NCBI RefSeq assembly: GCF_000380245.2
Contig: NZ_HG428742.1
Span: 312,347-376,346, forward strand
DNA: 64,000 bases
Direction: 5' to 3'
DNA from: Bacillus massiliigorillae
GTDB taxonomy: Bacteria; Bacillota; Bacilli; Bacillales; DSM-1321
In this document: positions 26,746-36,615 of the stretch, piece by piece
Numbering within the stretch: the first letter of the stretch is position 1
Layout: the number at the start of each line of letters is the position of its first letter
Notes under the pieces: generated by a model
What the model was told of the DNA's origin: nothing
The model's database searches: none
Seen by the model: only the letters and a program-made list of their open reading frames with translations
Made by a program: the position numbers and the translations under genes

Positions 26746-28719
26746 TTATTTTGCTATTGGTAATATTTTGGTATATTGTGCAGAAATAAAACCATATCGC
26801 TCACTTTTACTATCTGATAATATTTTATGCCACTCTGAGTCTAAAGACTCGTCAACAGTAGCTACTGGATAGCCAGCTTTCGGATACGTATAAAGCTTAT
26901 TCGTATTTGTAACACCTGCCGTAGAGCGTACATTTACTCCTTCTGTTGTAGTCTCATAAATCTTATATAGAGAAGAACTCTTTAAGTAATCTTTTCCTCC
27001 TAACGCCTTCTCTAGCTGATAAATATGACCAGCAATTTTTTGTCCCCAATATGGATCAGAGGCATAGCGAACATTCATACCTCGTGCTTTATTCCCTAAC
27101 ATTCCTCCATTAGCAAAAGCTCCATCTACCGGAATATAGTTCTTATTTAAATAATTAGTAACAAGTGAAGATACACAATCCCGAATCGAAGCATAAGCTT
27201 CACCATTTTGCGGGTTACTATCATATACCTTAATGCCGAAAATATTATTATTATTTTGAGCATGATTACTCATTCCATATTCACTTTCAAGAATCCCCAT
27301 TCCAACAATTACAAGAGCATTAATCTTATGATATGTCTCAAAATTTTTCGCTATTGTTCCAAGACCTATTAATTTACTTTTCTTGGTCGCATCTTTATAT
27401 TTTGCATAAGAGGAGGGATTCTTCTTATATAATGCTTCCACCTCTGCTAACTTTGTTGCAATATATTTATCTAATTCAGCTGCACTATACTTCGTGCTTG
27501 TACGTATTGGAAGCATATTAAAATACTGATAAAACGTTCCTACAGTAGCTCCATTTTCAGTCTCAAACGTGGCACCGTCCCAACTTATGTATTTCATACC
27601 TTGTTTTAAAGCTGAAGGTGCTTTACCAGCAATATATGAGCTTGTGCTAGCTGTGTCATGATTAAAAATAGTATGTACTAAGTCACCTGCTGTATTAACA
27701 CTATAATAAGAACGACCTTTCAGTGCCTGTGAAGGAATTAATGTAATATCTTCATGCTTCACATATCCCGTTCTTCCTGCTACCTTAACTGTGACTTTGC
27801 TATCGTCTGATGTCACATATTCCAGCTCATTCCCCTTGGAAATAGGTGCGTAAATTGTCTTCATATCAGATTCATATACAATCGTTGTTGCATTACCTGC
27901 ACCCGGATTACTAACAGCAAGCCCGTAACGCATTTTGACAACTTTATTATTTTTCAAAATCACTTGATTAGTAGAATTGGTAATAGCTCGAGAAGCCTCT
28001 GTAAATGTTTTATAAGAATTAGTACTTGGTGTAATCGTCCCAGTGGCGCTAACTGTACCAACTCGATAAGGATGTACTGTTACCGGCGGTGTAGGAGCAG
28101 GCGTACTATCAAGATTTAGCATTCGTGAAAGAAAAGCAGCCGCTTCTGCTCGAGTCGCTTCATTCTTTGGTTTAAACACAGTTCCGCTACCATTCGGATT
28201 AGGATATCCAGCAATAATCTTTAAACCAACCATATATGAAATGGCAAGTCTAGATCCTGATGATTCAATAGTTGCTTCATCCGCAAAAGTAAGAGCCCCT
28301 TTAACTTTTGTGATTTTTAAATAATCTAGCGACTTATCAATCATAATTGCCATTTGTTCCCTTGTTATTAAGTCATTAAGTCCAAATTGTCCAGATGGAT
28401 AACCACTAATAATACCTGCTGCTGCTGCGGCATTAATTCCTTCCGCCAACTTTGAGCTTGGAGACACATCAGGGAATTGATGCTTCCCTTTAGGTAAATC
28501 CAAAGCTCGTGAAAGAAAAGTTGCAAATTGTCCACGATTAACTTTTTCATTCGGAGCATATATACCTTCCTCATAACCGTAAATAACTCCTCTATTGATC
28601 ATATCTCTCATTTCTTTTTCCAATGTAATACCAGAAATATCATCAGCATACACTTGTGAAACTGGTAACATAAAAATCAAAAGCGCTAAACTAAAAAACA
28701 ATGAAACTAGTTTTTTCAT
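26746..28719 (-). CDS. SLH-anchored N-acetylglucosaminidase (GH73), copy 2
   Basis: 657 aa from the ATG at 28719, which follows GAAAGGAG by seven bases; the in-frame TTG at 28740 lies before that site. Same plan as copy 1: signal peptide, three SLH domains (GVIYGYEEGIYAPNEKVNRGQF, ITREQMAIMIDKSLDYL, ATRAEAAAFLSRML), a short Pro linker (PTPPVTV), then the GH73 domain (IVGMGILESEYGMSNHAQ, NNIFGIKVYDSNP, YIPVDGAFANGG, YASDPYWGQKI) with Glu in LESEYG. The linker is shorter than in copy 1. The two genes follow each other in the same direction with separate terminators, so they look like a tandem duplication that has diverged. Confidence 0.88.
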   Translation of the reverse strand: MKKLVSLFFSLALLIFMLPVSQVYADDISGITLEKEMRDMINRGVIYGYEEGIYAPNEKVNRGQFATFLSRALDLPKGKHQFPDVSPSSKLAEGINAAAAAGIISGYPSGQFGLNDLITREQMAIMIDKSLDYLKITKVKGALTFADEATIESSGSRLAISYMVGLKIIAGYPNPNGSGTVFKPKNEATRAEAAAFLSRMLNLDSTPAPTPPVTVHPYRVGTVSATGTITPSTNSYKTFTEASRAITNSTNQVILKNNKVVKMRYGLAVSNPGAGNATTIVYESDMKTIYAPISKGNELEYVTSDDSKVTVKVAGRTGYVKHEDITLIPSQALKGRSYYSVNTAGDLVHTIFNHDTASTSSYIAGKAPSALKQGMKYISWDGATFETENGATVGTFYQYFNMLPIRTSTKYSAAELDKYIATKLAEVEALYKKNPSSYAKYKDATKKSKLIGLGTIAKNFETYHKINALVIVGMGILESEYGMSNHAQNNNNIFGIKVYDSNPQNGEAYASIRDCVSSLVTNYLNKNYIPVDGAFANGGMLGNKARGMNVRYASDPYWGQKIAGHIYQLEKALGGKDYLKSSSLYKIYETTTEGVNVRSTAGVTNTNKLYTYPKAGYPVATVDESLDSEWHKILSDSKSERYGFISAQYTKILPIAK

Positions 28720-29451
28720 TAAAAATCTCCTTTCAATCAAACATTACTCTTTTATACTATATTAATATAATTATATCCTTATAATTAAAAATTTTGAATT
28801 ACCCCATTAAACAGTTTATAACAAAATACTAAATCGCTAAATTATTATTCAAAAGGAACTTTTCTTCCCATCTTTAGATAATAAATCCCACAGAAAAAAC
28901 ATTTCCTGTGGGATTTATTATCTTTAATTCTCTTATACCCAAATTAATGCATACCAAACTCCCTTGATACAACTGGACATACTACTATATACTCATATCG
29001 TATTTTGAGCATAGAAATATGTTTACCAATTAGACCAAAGGTAATCTATTGTTTTCATTTACTATATAATTCAATAATTTTTTACAATCACTCTGCCTAT
29101 TTTATATACAAATCAAAAAGCTCCCATACAATTTATACCAATCATAATATCAACTACTACATGTCCAATAAAGGAGCTATAAATAACAGCTGCTTCTAGT
29201 GAAAGACAGCACTTTATACAAAGTTATATATTAAAAGAGTGAGCTTTCTCGTTCGGGAAATCTGTAAATTCGACTTCGCTGTCTTACTTGGCGCTAGTAC
29301 TATGATACCAGATACAACCATTTACGTATTTTATGTTTGCATTACAAAAAATCACACCATATCCTTTTTATATATGTTTTTACATTTTTTAAAACAAAAA
29401 AATGATAAAAGAACACAAAACTCAACAGATTTGAGCTTTGTGTTCTTTGTC
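28720..29451. other. Long AT-rich non-coding stretch with two inverted repeats
   Basis: A 17-bp perfect inverted repeat at 28877-28922 (GATAATAAATCCCACAG with its complement, 12-base loop) and the terminator at 29411-29445. Small open frames at 29005-29199 and 29239-29460 have no ribosome site or recognisable product and I do not accept them. Confidence 0.5.
29411..29445 (-). terminator. Terminator of the SLH protease gene
   Basis: GAACACAAA and TCAA pair with TTGA and TTTGTGTTC across a short loop. Confidence 0.75.
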
Positions 29452-31416
29452 TTACTTTAATTTTTCATTTTTAGCTTTTGATAAAAATACAGCGTATGTA
29501 CCTCTAGTCATTTTTTCATAAGGTCTAAATGTACCATCTCCGAAGCCCGCCGCGATTTTATGATAGGTCATACGATTTATTTGTTCGTATCCTGTAACAT
29601 TTGGATTAACGTCTTTAAACGAATTAACAGATTTAGCTGGTGATAATTGAAAGCCACTTGCAATCATTATACTCATTTCTGCACGTGTTACAGCTTGTTG
29701 CCCACGAAATGTACCATCTGAGAACCCTTTAAGAATGCCATTTTTCACCGCTGCTCCAATATGCGCTGCTCCAACTGAATCCTTGGTTACATCTTTAAAA
29801 GGTAGATCACTCGCATCCGGTTGAATACCAAGTGCATTTACTAATAAAATAACAGCCTCTGCTCTTGTAATATTTTGAAAAGGTTTAATCTCTCCAGATG
29901 CATATCCATTCATTATTTTTTCATTTTTCAAATACATTACGTTACGACTAAACCAATAATCATTCTTCATATCTACTACGACTGGTGATAATAGATTTGC
30001 ATGAAAAAGCTTAGCTTGCGTTAAATCTTCTTTTCCGTTAATCAGTGGTACAAGCTTATAACGAATCTTTCCTTTAGAACCGAAATCTTTTATACTTCGA
30101 TCGGTTCCATTTGAGATTATTTTCTTATCAAAACGATATAAATTATAGCCAGTTGCTTTCTCTGGTAATTGTGCAACTGATATATTAACTACACTATCAG
30201 CACTTTCTTCTACCGCGATATTCGTTTTATTAGAAACAACAGAATCTACTTGAACTAGGCCATAGCCAAACCTCACATCTCTACCAACAGATCCTAAATC
30301 TTTCGCGTTCAATTGTAATAATTCTCTTATTTCTACATTATCTAACTCTGGGTATTTCTCCATATAAAGAGCAGCAACTCCTGTAACAAATGGAGCAGCC
30401 ATAGACGTACCAGACATGTTACCATAGCTATTTTGCGAGGTTGGTAATGTGCTATAAATGAGCTCACCAGGAGCCGTTAATTCCATTTCATTTCCCATAG
30501 AACTAGTTGCAAGAAGATCATTGTTTTTCCCTAAAGAAGATACAGCAATTACTTCGGGATACTTTCCAGGAAACTGTACATTATTTTCGTTACCATTTGG
30601 ATGCCGCTTATTGCCACCAGCAGCTATAATTAAAATCCCTTGATTATAGGCTTTTTTGATAAATTCTCGAATAGCTGGCTCTTCATCACTATAAGTTAAA
30701 CTCATATTAATAATATCCATATTATTTTTCATTGCCCAGTCAAGTGCAGCCATTATAGAAGAAGTGGTTCCAACACCAATTTTATTCAAGGCTTTAATTC
30801 CATAGATTGAAGCACCTGGAGCTACGCCTAAGACACCAATATCATTATCTTGAGCCGCAATGATTCCAGCTACATGTGTACCGTGCCCATCATCATCATA
30901 GTAAGATCGTGCGCACGCATCTGGATTATCAATAAGATCCAATACACATTTCCCACCTGCTACCTTTAAATCTGGATGATTATAATCAATCCCACTATCA
31001 ATAATGCCAATTTTGACACCTTTACCGGTTAAGGAGGATGGATATTTATCCGGGAGATTTATTTTAGTATGTCCCCAATTAACAACCTGTCCTCTAGCCT
31101 TAACTACTTGATCTTCTTTAACGCTTTGTATTGATTGTTCTTGTAAGAGTGAGTCTATCAGATGTGATTGTATTTCAATGGTGATAGCCGGGACTTTTTG
31201 ATAGCTTTGTATAACCTTTGAATTGTATTTCTTAAGAAGTTTGTAATCAATTTGTTTGTTAAATAATACGTTTACCCTCGTTGTATTTTGAATAGTTTCC
31301 TCAACGAGTGGTTGGCTATTCTTATTTGATTGTTGTTCAACTGCTTCAGCACTGCTACTGTAAGGTAAAAAAAATAAAAAAAATGCAATGATTAGAAAAC
31401 TACTATATCTCCTCAT
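29452..31416 (-). CDS. Subtilisin-like serine protease with C-terminal SLH domains
   Basis: 654 aa. Signal peptide (1-24), an inhibitor_I9-like propeptide (about 45-105, VNVLFNKQIDYKLLKKYNSK), then a peptidase S8 domain with the triad Asp140 (GIIDSGIDYNHPDL), His178 (DGHGTHVAGI) and Ser338 (SGTSMAAP). A short beta domain follows, then three SLH domains from about 485 to 650 (NEKIMNGYASGEIKPFQNI, GILKGFSDGTFRG, IAAGFGDGTFRPYEKM). The SLH repeats are C-terminal here and N-terminal in its neighbours. It may mature or turn over surface proteins. Confidence 0.9.
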   Translation of the reverse strand: MRRYSSFLIIAFFLFFLPYSSSAEAVEQQSNKNSQPLVEETIQNTTRVNVLFNKQIDYKLLKKYNSKVIQSYQKVPAITIEIQSHLIDSLLQEQSIQSVKEDQVVKARGQVVNWGHTKINLPDKYPSSLTGKGVKIGIIDSGIDYNHPDLKVAGGKCVLDLIDNPDACARSYYDDDGHGTHVAGIIAAQDNDIGVLGVAPGASIYGIKALNKIGVGTTSSIMAALDWAMKNNMDIINMSLTYSDEEPAIREFIKKAYNQGILIIAAGGNKRHPNGNENNVQFPGKYPEVIAVSSLGKNNDLLATSSMGNEMELTAPGELIYSTLPTSQNSYGNMSGTSMAAPFVTGVAALYMEKYPELDNVEIRELLQLNAKDLGSVGRDVRFGYGLVQVDSVVSNKTNIAVEESADSVVNISVAQLPEKATGYNLYRFDKKIISNGTDRSIKDFGSKGKIRYKLVPLINGKEDLTQAKLFHANLLSPVVVDMKNDYWFSRNVMYLKNEKIMNGYASGEIKPFQNITRAEAVILLVNALGIQPDASDLPFKDVTKDSVGAAHIGAAVKNGILKGFSDGTFRGQQAVTRAEMSIMIASGFQLSPAKSVNSFKDVNPNVTGYEQINRMTYHKIAAGFGDGTFRPYEKMTRGTYAVFLSKAKNEKLK

Positions 31417-31446
31417 AGTTTCTCCCCTTGAAATTTTACTATATAT

Positions 31447-31476
31447 AAAAAGGAGCCTTATAATAGACTCCTTTTT
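31447..31476 (-). terminator. Terminator of the SLH amidase gene
   Basis: AAAAAGGAG pairs with CTCCTTTTT (31468-31476). Confidence 0.8.
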
Positions 31477-31500
31477 ATCAATTTAATCATTTAACGCATT

Positions 31501-32916
31501 TTAATATAATCCATTTACATTAAAACCTTTAGCTTTATAATAATCTAAGATTCCTTGATAAATAGCTGTTGCTGCTTTTTGACGATAAGTCGGAGACGCT
31601 AGCTTAGCATTATCTGACTTATTATCTATGAATCCTAATTCTACTAAAACAGCAGGCATGGAATTCTCACGAATAACATGCAAATCCCCATGTTTTTCTC
31701 CACGATTATTATGTTCCATTGCTTTATAAAGTCGAGTCTGAATTTTCTCTGCAAGTAATTTGCTATCAGCTGTATTTGGATTTACTGCTCTCGATGTATC
31801 ATAGTAATACGTTTCAGAACCGCTTGCATTACCATTGGCAGCATTAGCATGAATACTTACAAATGTATTCGCCTTATTTTGTTTAGCAAAAGTTACACGC
31901 TCTGATAATTCTAAGAAAACATCCGTTGATCTCGTAAGTTTTACGGTAAACGGTGTATTTGCTAATAATTTCTGTAAGCGTAACCCTGTATCAAGCACTA
32001 CGTATTTCTCTGTTAGATTGTATCCTACGGCTCCAGAGTCTTTTCCACCATGACCTGGGTCAATGACAATCACTTGTGATGCAAGTGAATTATTGCCACC
32101 AGAACTACCACCGTCGCCACCAGAAGAAATATTACCTGTTAAATATGAATCTAGTACAAAACCAATTATACTACCAGATTTAACCAATGTCCATGTTCCT
32201 ACTTTATATCCTATTTCTACCTTTGTATTGTTTTTTAGCGCACTAATCGTGCCATACTTAGTAGAAGGACCTTTTCTAACATTAAGTGAATCAACATTTA
32301 CATATTTCGTTCCTGAGAATGAAATAGTTGGCTTTGTACGTAACGTGTAGTCAATCGATCTTGCAAGAAAAACCGCAAAGTCTGCACGAATAAGAGTTTT
32401 ATCTGCACCAAACGTTCCATTACTAAATCCTTGAGCAATTCCTCGTGACATTAATGCATTTGCGGCACCTGATACAGTGTTTCCAAAGCTATAATTAAAT
32501 GCTTTACTGATCATAACTGCCATTTCTCCACGTGTTACATGTGCATAAGGTCTAAATGTTCCATCGCCGTACCCTGATAAAATCTTTTTGTCCACTGCGG
32601 ACTGTATATATCCAGATGCAAAATTATTAGAGCTAACATCCTTAAATGTTGTTGCTCTTTTTGTACCATCTAAGTTTAAAGCTCGGCCAATCATAGCCGC
32701 TGCTTCTCCTCGTGTCACTATACTATTTGGTACGAAATTGCCTTTTCCATCACCAGTGACAATATCGCCCTGGCCTAGATATGTAATTTCTTTATAGGCA
32801 CGATGGTTTGAACCTATGTCTTTAAAAGTAGTTGCTGCTTCTGATTTAGTTAGACCAACCGTTAAAACTGTTGACATAGCTAGTAAGAGACAAAGTAGTA
32901 GTTTTACAGCTTTCAT
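31501..32916 (-). CDS. SLH-anchored N-acetylmuramoyl-L-alanine amidase (Amidase_3)
   Basis: 471 aa from the second ATG (MKAVKLLLCLLLAMS); the first ATG at 32925 is only two bases from GGGAGG. Signal peptide, three SLH domains (about 28-195), a bacterial SH3 domain (YVNVDSLNVRKGPSTKYGTI, about 208-265), a Gly/Ser linker, then Amidase_3 (about 285-465): VIDPGHGGKDSGAVG with zinc ligand His, ERVTFAKQNKANTFVSIHANA with the second His, and PAVLVELGFIDNKSD with the catalytic Glu. It should cleave the peptide stem from muramic acid. Confidence 0.9.
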   Translation of the reverse strand: MKAVKLLLCLLLAMSTVLTVGLTKSEAATTFKDIGSNHRAYKEITYLGQGDIVTGDGKGNFVPNSIVTRGEAAAMIGRALNLDGTKRATTFKDVSSNNFASGYIQSAVDKKILSGYGDGTFRPYAHVTRGEMAVMISKAFNYSFGNTVSGAANALMSRGIAQGFSNGTFGADKTLIRADFAVFLARSIDYTLRTKPTISFSGTKYVNVDSLNVRKGPSTKYGTISALKNNTKVEIGYKVGTWTLVKSGSIIGFVLDSYLTGNISSGGDGGSSGGNNSLASQVIVIDPGHGGKDSGAVGYNLTEKYVVLDTGLRLQKLLANTPFTVKLTRSTDVFLELSERVTFAKQNKANTFVSIHANAANGNASGSETYYYDTSRAVNPNTADSKLLAEKIQTRLYKAMEHNNRGEKHGDLHVIRENSMPAVLVELGFIDNKSDNAKLASPTYRQKAATAIYQGILDYYKAKGFNVNGLY

Positions 32917-33267
32917 TAATTCCATTTCCTCCCTTTCTACACTTTTTCTATATTACCATAGTTTTTTACATTCACTTGATAAAATAGACCTATTTTTTTA
33001 TATTATTAAATAGTAAATGCCCACCTTTATTGATTGATGCGTATACATCAAATTAATATATATGTATAACGAATAGTTTGGGTGAATTGAAAAGTTTTGT
33101 CCTTTCCAGTTATATAGTATAACAAATAATTATTTGAAAAATGGGATAAATCCTTATTTATCATCATATAGACATACAAATGTAATATATTTAACTCTTT
33201 ATTTAAAACTTTAACAATATATTTTAATAATCTCTAAATCTCACTGAATTTTATATTTCAAATAAAA
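32917..33267. other. AT-rich non-coding stretch upstream of the amidase gene
   Basis: It should hold the amidase promoter. No clear signal or gene seen. Confidence 0.4.
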
Positions 33268-33307
33268 AGAAGCCTTTACAAAGTTAGACTCCCTCGTAAA
33301 CACTTCT
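33268..33307 (-). terminator. Terminator of the CorA-like gene
   Basis: AGAAGCCTTTAC pairs with GTAAACACTTCT (33296-33307) with two mismatches. Confidence 0.6.
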
Positions 33308-33323
33308 AACAAAACCCTAATTC

Positions 33324-34757
33324 TTATCTTTTCGCATATTGAACAATCCACTTTTTAAGAGCATACACACCTAATATAATTCCCACAACAATCCCAGATA
33401 TGGCAACAAAGAAGGAAATCCATTCAAATAAAGAGTAGCTCCAGATTACACGCCACTTAATTTCCCCCTCCCAATCTTTGATAACTAAATTCATTCCGTA
33501 GATGCCCGAAATGACTGTATAGATGGTCAATATTTGCAATAAATAACTATGACGTTTAGATGTTAATTTTTCATGATTTTGATAAAGAGTTTCTAATGTT
33601 TTCTTTACATAACTATATAAATAATCAATTTGATATACACTTTTTACAATTTGAAAGATTTCTTTACCGTGTGTACTACTATTCACTTCGGCAGAGAAAT
33701 ACCTTGAAGAAAAGGTAGTAATTTTAACAATCAAATCTTCAATACGTTCTTGATCTTTATTTATTTTTATTTCTGATTGCTCATACGTTAGTTTCATAAG
33801 AGCAATTTTATAGAAGAAATAGAGTAGAATAGAGTAGAAGTGCTTTCCATACATAGCATTAGAAAGAGATTCTTGTAGTTTATTATTCTGACTTTTCGTC
33901 ACACACGAAAAGGTATAATCACTGACAACATAATAGGTTTCATCAGCCCATCGATCATACACATGCTTTTCATAATAGCGTTTAATATATTCTGGATTAT
34001 TGGCTCCAATTAATGGTTCTCCATCATCACGATAACCATATAAATGACCAATACGAAACAGTTCAGTAGGCGTTAAAAGACTATCTTCATCTACAGATAT
34101 ATATGATATAACAAACATTCTTTCATCCATAAAGAACGGCAAACTACCGAAGTATGTAGAATTTTGATTATCATCATCAATATACTTACTTATATCCAAA
34201 TACAAAACGTGAAAAATAAAATCTCTGACCTTCGTAAAGCTTCGGTCTTTATATTGTATGCAGTGTGTTTGATCCTCTACAATAGGCTCCATTGCTCTGA
34301 ACTCATCACTAAATTGGAGAGTGTCCGACAATGACAATCGTCTTGGCAAAACCACTCGAATATTCATGATGCCAATTTGGTACGGACAAATAATAATATC
34401 AAGCGAGACTATATCAAATGTAGTTTTAATTTTTTTTGATGTTAACTCGCAATGTAACTGGATTGCCTTAGAAAATCGTCTTAAACACTCTGTTTCTTCT
34501 ATAGAACTAGGAAACAGAATACTCTCTATATTAGGAAGAAAGAATTTTTCCAAACTACGATGTGAAACTTGATTTTGACCGTAAAATCTTTTTTCCTGTT
34601 CTAGCTTTTTTAAATCAAAAAATTCATATCCATTTTCAAGCAGGCTTTTCATTAATTTTTTATTAAAGTTATTTTTTAATTTAAAGGGAAACATGAACTG
34701 AAATTGCGCACCATCCATGTCCGTACGACTATCATTACCTATCTCCGTCATCGCCAT
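33324..34757 (-). CDS. CorA-like two-membrane-segment protein with an unusual N-terminal domain
   Basis: 477 aa. The C-terminal ~100 residues have a long helix (VYQIDYLYSYVKKTLETLYQ), then ILTIYTVISGIYGMN, a short loop and a second membrane segment (FFVAISGIVVGIILGVYALKK) ending in basic residues. The YGMN motif before a short periplasmic loop followed by a last membrane helix is the signature of CorA magnesium channels. The first ~370 residues do not look like the usual CorA cytoplasmic domain and I do not recognise them. The ribosome site is weak (GGAAGTGAG). It is followed by a terminator and stands alone. Ion specificity is unknown. Confidence 0.6.
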   Translation of the reverse strand: MAMTEIGNDSRTDMDGAQFQFMFPFKLKNNFNKKLMKSLLENGYEFFDLKKLEQEKRFYGQNQVSHRSLEKFFLPNIESILFPSSIEETECLRRFSKAIQLHCELTSKKIKTTFDIVSLDIIICPYQIGIMNIRVVLPRRLSLSDTLQFSDEFRAMEPIVEDQTHCIQYKDRSFTKVRDFIFHVLYLDISKYIDDDNQNSTYFGSLPFFMDERMFVISYISVDEDSLLTPTELFRIGHLYGYRDDGEPLIGANNPEYIKRYYEKHVYDRWADETYYVVSDYTFSCVTKSQNNKLQESLSNAMYGKHFYSILLYFFYKIALMKLTYEQSEIKINKDQERIEDLIVKITTFSSRYFSAEVNSSTHGKEIFQIVKSVYQIDYLYSYVKKTLETLYQNHEKLTSKRHSYLLQILTIYTVISGIYGMNLVIKDWEGEIKWRVIWSYSLFEWISFFVAISGIVVGIILGVYALKKWIVQYAKR

Positions 34758-34947
34758 CTACACTCACTTCCATCCTATTCTTCCCCTCTCATACCCTGTC
34801 TTTCCAAAGAGTTAAACCTTTCACGCTTGCATAGCTTTACGCTTTAACAAGTGAGCCATCCTTTTAAAACAGAATCCATTTCAAGTATAATAAAAGAATA
34901 TGCTTTTTTACTAAACACATCTTCACACTAGAAAAAAGCAGATAAAC

Positions 34948-36615
34948 ATGAGTCAAAATCACCTTTTATTGCCAATACTTAAAGATATATATAATAAAAC
35001 TGAATGGTCGGAGGTTAAAAGAATGTCAGATGAGTTGCTGTTCTTCGGTAAAGAACTACAGGAGATTGTCAATCCAAAAGTACCAGAAGATGTTGTAGCT
35101 GCGCAGCGTGGACTTTTGCTTTACAGACAAAACATGGTATATCAAATCCAAGAAGAACAAGGCACTATTACAGCATCGGTTCAAGATGTTGTCCCATGCC
35201 AAGTCAAGCTAGACTTAACAGAACCAACGAATAGCAGCTGCTCATGTAAGCAAGCGGCTTTTTGTCGCCATCAACTTGCAACCTTTTTCACATCTTATTC
35301 GAGCATTGCTTCCGTGAGTGACTGGATTCAAGCATGGAAAAGCGAGAAAAATAGCCCTACTATCACACGTAATTCCCTGCAATTACAAAAAGCAAAAGAA
35401 CTCTTTCAAGAGAATAAGCCACTGGAAAGAAACTATGCTTCTTGGAAAGCATTTATGGAAGATACATACACCATACAAATTGGCTATAACTTATACCAGC
35501 CAGCTTATACTTTATCTTCAAAATGGGACGTTTACTTTCAGCGCCTTAAAGGCAAAATGCCGATAGAGCCACCTTGGAAAATGCTCTATCTGTTTGTAAG
35601 CTACTTTCAAACGTATTTGTTTATCTTACGTAGTATCAAAAAGAATGAAATAAAAGCATACGCGCAGAATTTTTTAGAAGACGAAGCGCAAGAGCTAGTT
35701 GAAAACATGATGTATGTAATGGAACAATTAACTCGTATATCTAGACCGTTTGCTTTCGATCAATTCTATGGAGAAATCCGCAATGACCTTAATGAACTAC
35801 TCAATGAACGAGGAAAACTAGCTCAATCTAGCCTTGATATTTACAGAGCTATTTGGACACATTTGCTGAAAGAAAAAACATGGAGAAAAGAAGAATTACA
35901 GTCTTTAAATGAACAACTCGAATCCAATTCGAATGAATCTCTATTAGCAGCATCTATTCATCTCTCTTTTTTAACAGGAGATACTGCGAATGTGACAAAG
36001 CTTCTTAGCCAATTACACCCTAAAGATTATCCTTTATTAACATATTGGATACGCTATGTTGATGAACAGAAATCAGAGCCATTTTTAAAGTTTGTCATGC
36101 AAAATATAAATGCTTATATCACACACGCAGCAAGTCATTATAAAAGGAAAGAGATCATACAATTCCTACTTCCACCTATTAGGAAATACTGTGTAAACAA
36201 TAAGCGAATGGACACCTTCGAAAAGTTTTGCGAAGTTTGTCTACCCTATTCATTCGTGTATTACAGTAATTATTTACTGGATTGTGGGAAGCATCGTAAA
36301 TGGGTTGAACTTTGTATATACAGCAATGTGGAGCTTGAATATATATCAAAAGATGAAATTAAAATGATACAAGATAGCGACCCTTCGCTATTATTACCTT
36401 TATATACAAGTATCGTAAATGAAAAAATCGAAAGTAAAAATCGTCAAAGCTATCGAGCCGCGGTTCGTTACCTTAAAAAAATTCGAACAATCTATAAGAA
36501 ACAAAAGAAATTGGAACAATGGGAAAGGTATATTAATCAAGTGCAATCTTCGAATACTCGATTACGTGCCTTTCAAGAAGAGTTGAAAAGGGGTAAGCTA
36601 ATTCATGTTGAATAA
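34948..36615 (+). CDS. ywqB: SWIM zinc-finger protein, YwqB-like
   Basis: 555 aa. The SWIM motif CxC-x6-CxH is SCSCKQAAFCRHQLA at about residues 95-110 and binds zinc and probably nucleic acid or protein. The rest is long and helical (TPR-like, with many Leu/Glu/Lys) and has no enzyme motif. The gene overlaps the SNF2 gene by 11 bases, so the two are surely cotranscribed. In B. subtilis ywqB also sits next to the SNF2 gene ywqA. The SWIM partner may guide the helicase to its substrate (inference). Confidence 0.8.
   Translation: MSQNHLLLPILKDIYNKTEWSEVKRMSDELLFFGKELQEIVNPKVPEDVVAAQRGLLLYRQNMVYQIQEEQGTITASVQDVVPCQVKLDLTEPTNSSCSCKQAAFCRHQLATFFTSYSSIASVSDWIQAWKSEKNSPTITRNSLQLQKAKELFQENKPLERNYASWKAFMEDTYTIQIGYNLYQPAYTLSSKWDVYFQRLKGKMPIEPPWKMLYLFVSYFQTYLFILRSIKKNEIKAYAQNFLEDEAQELVENMMYVMEQLTRISRPFAFDQFYGEIRNDLNELLNERGKLAQSSLDIYRAIWTHLLKEKTWRKEELQSLNEQLESNSNESLLAASIHLSFLTGDTANVTKLLSQLHPKDYPLLTYWIRYVDEQKSEPFLKFVMQNINAYITHAASHYKRKEIIQFLLPPIRKYCVNNKRMDTFEKFCEVCLPYSFVYYSNYLLDCGKHRKWVELCIYSNVELEYISKDEIKMIQDSDPSLLLPLYTSIVNEKIESKNRQSYRAAVRYLKKIRTIYKKQKKLEQWERYINQVQSSNTRLRAFQEELKRGKLIHVE

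Noticed and set aside
29005..29460. Two plus-strand open frames of 64 and 73 codons
   Set aside because: No ribosome site, low-complexity AT-rich content, and the second overlaps the protease terminator.
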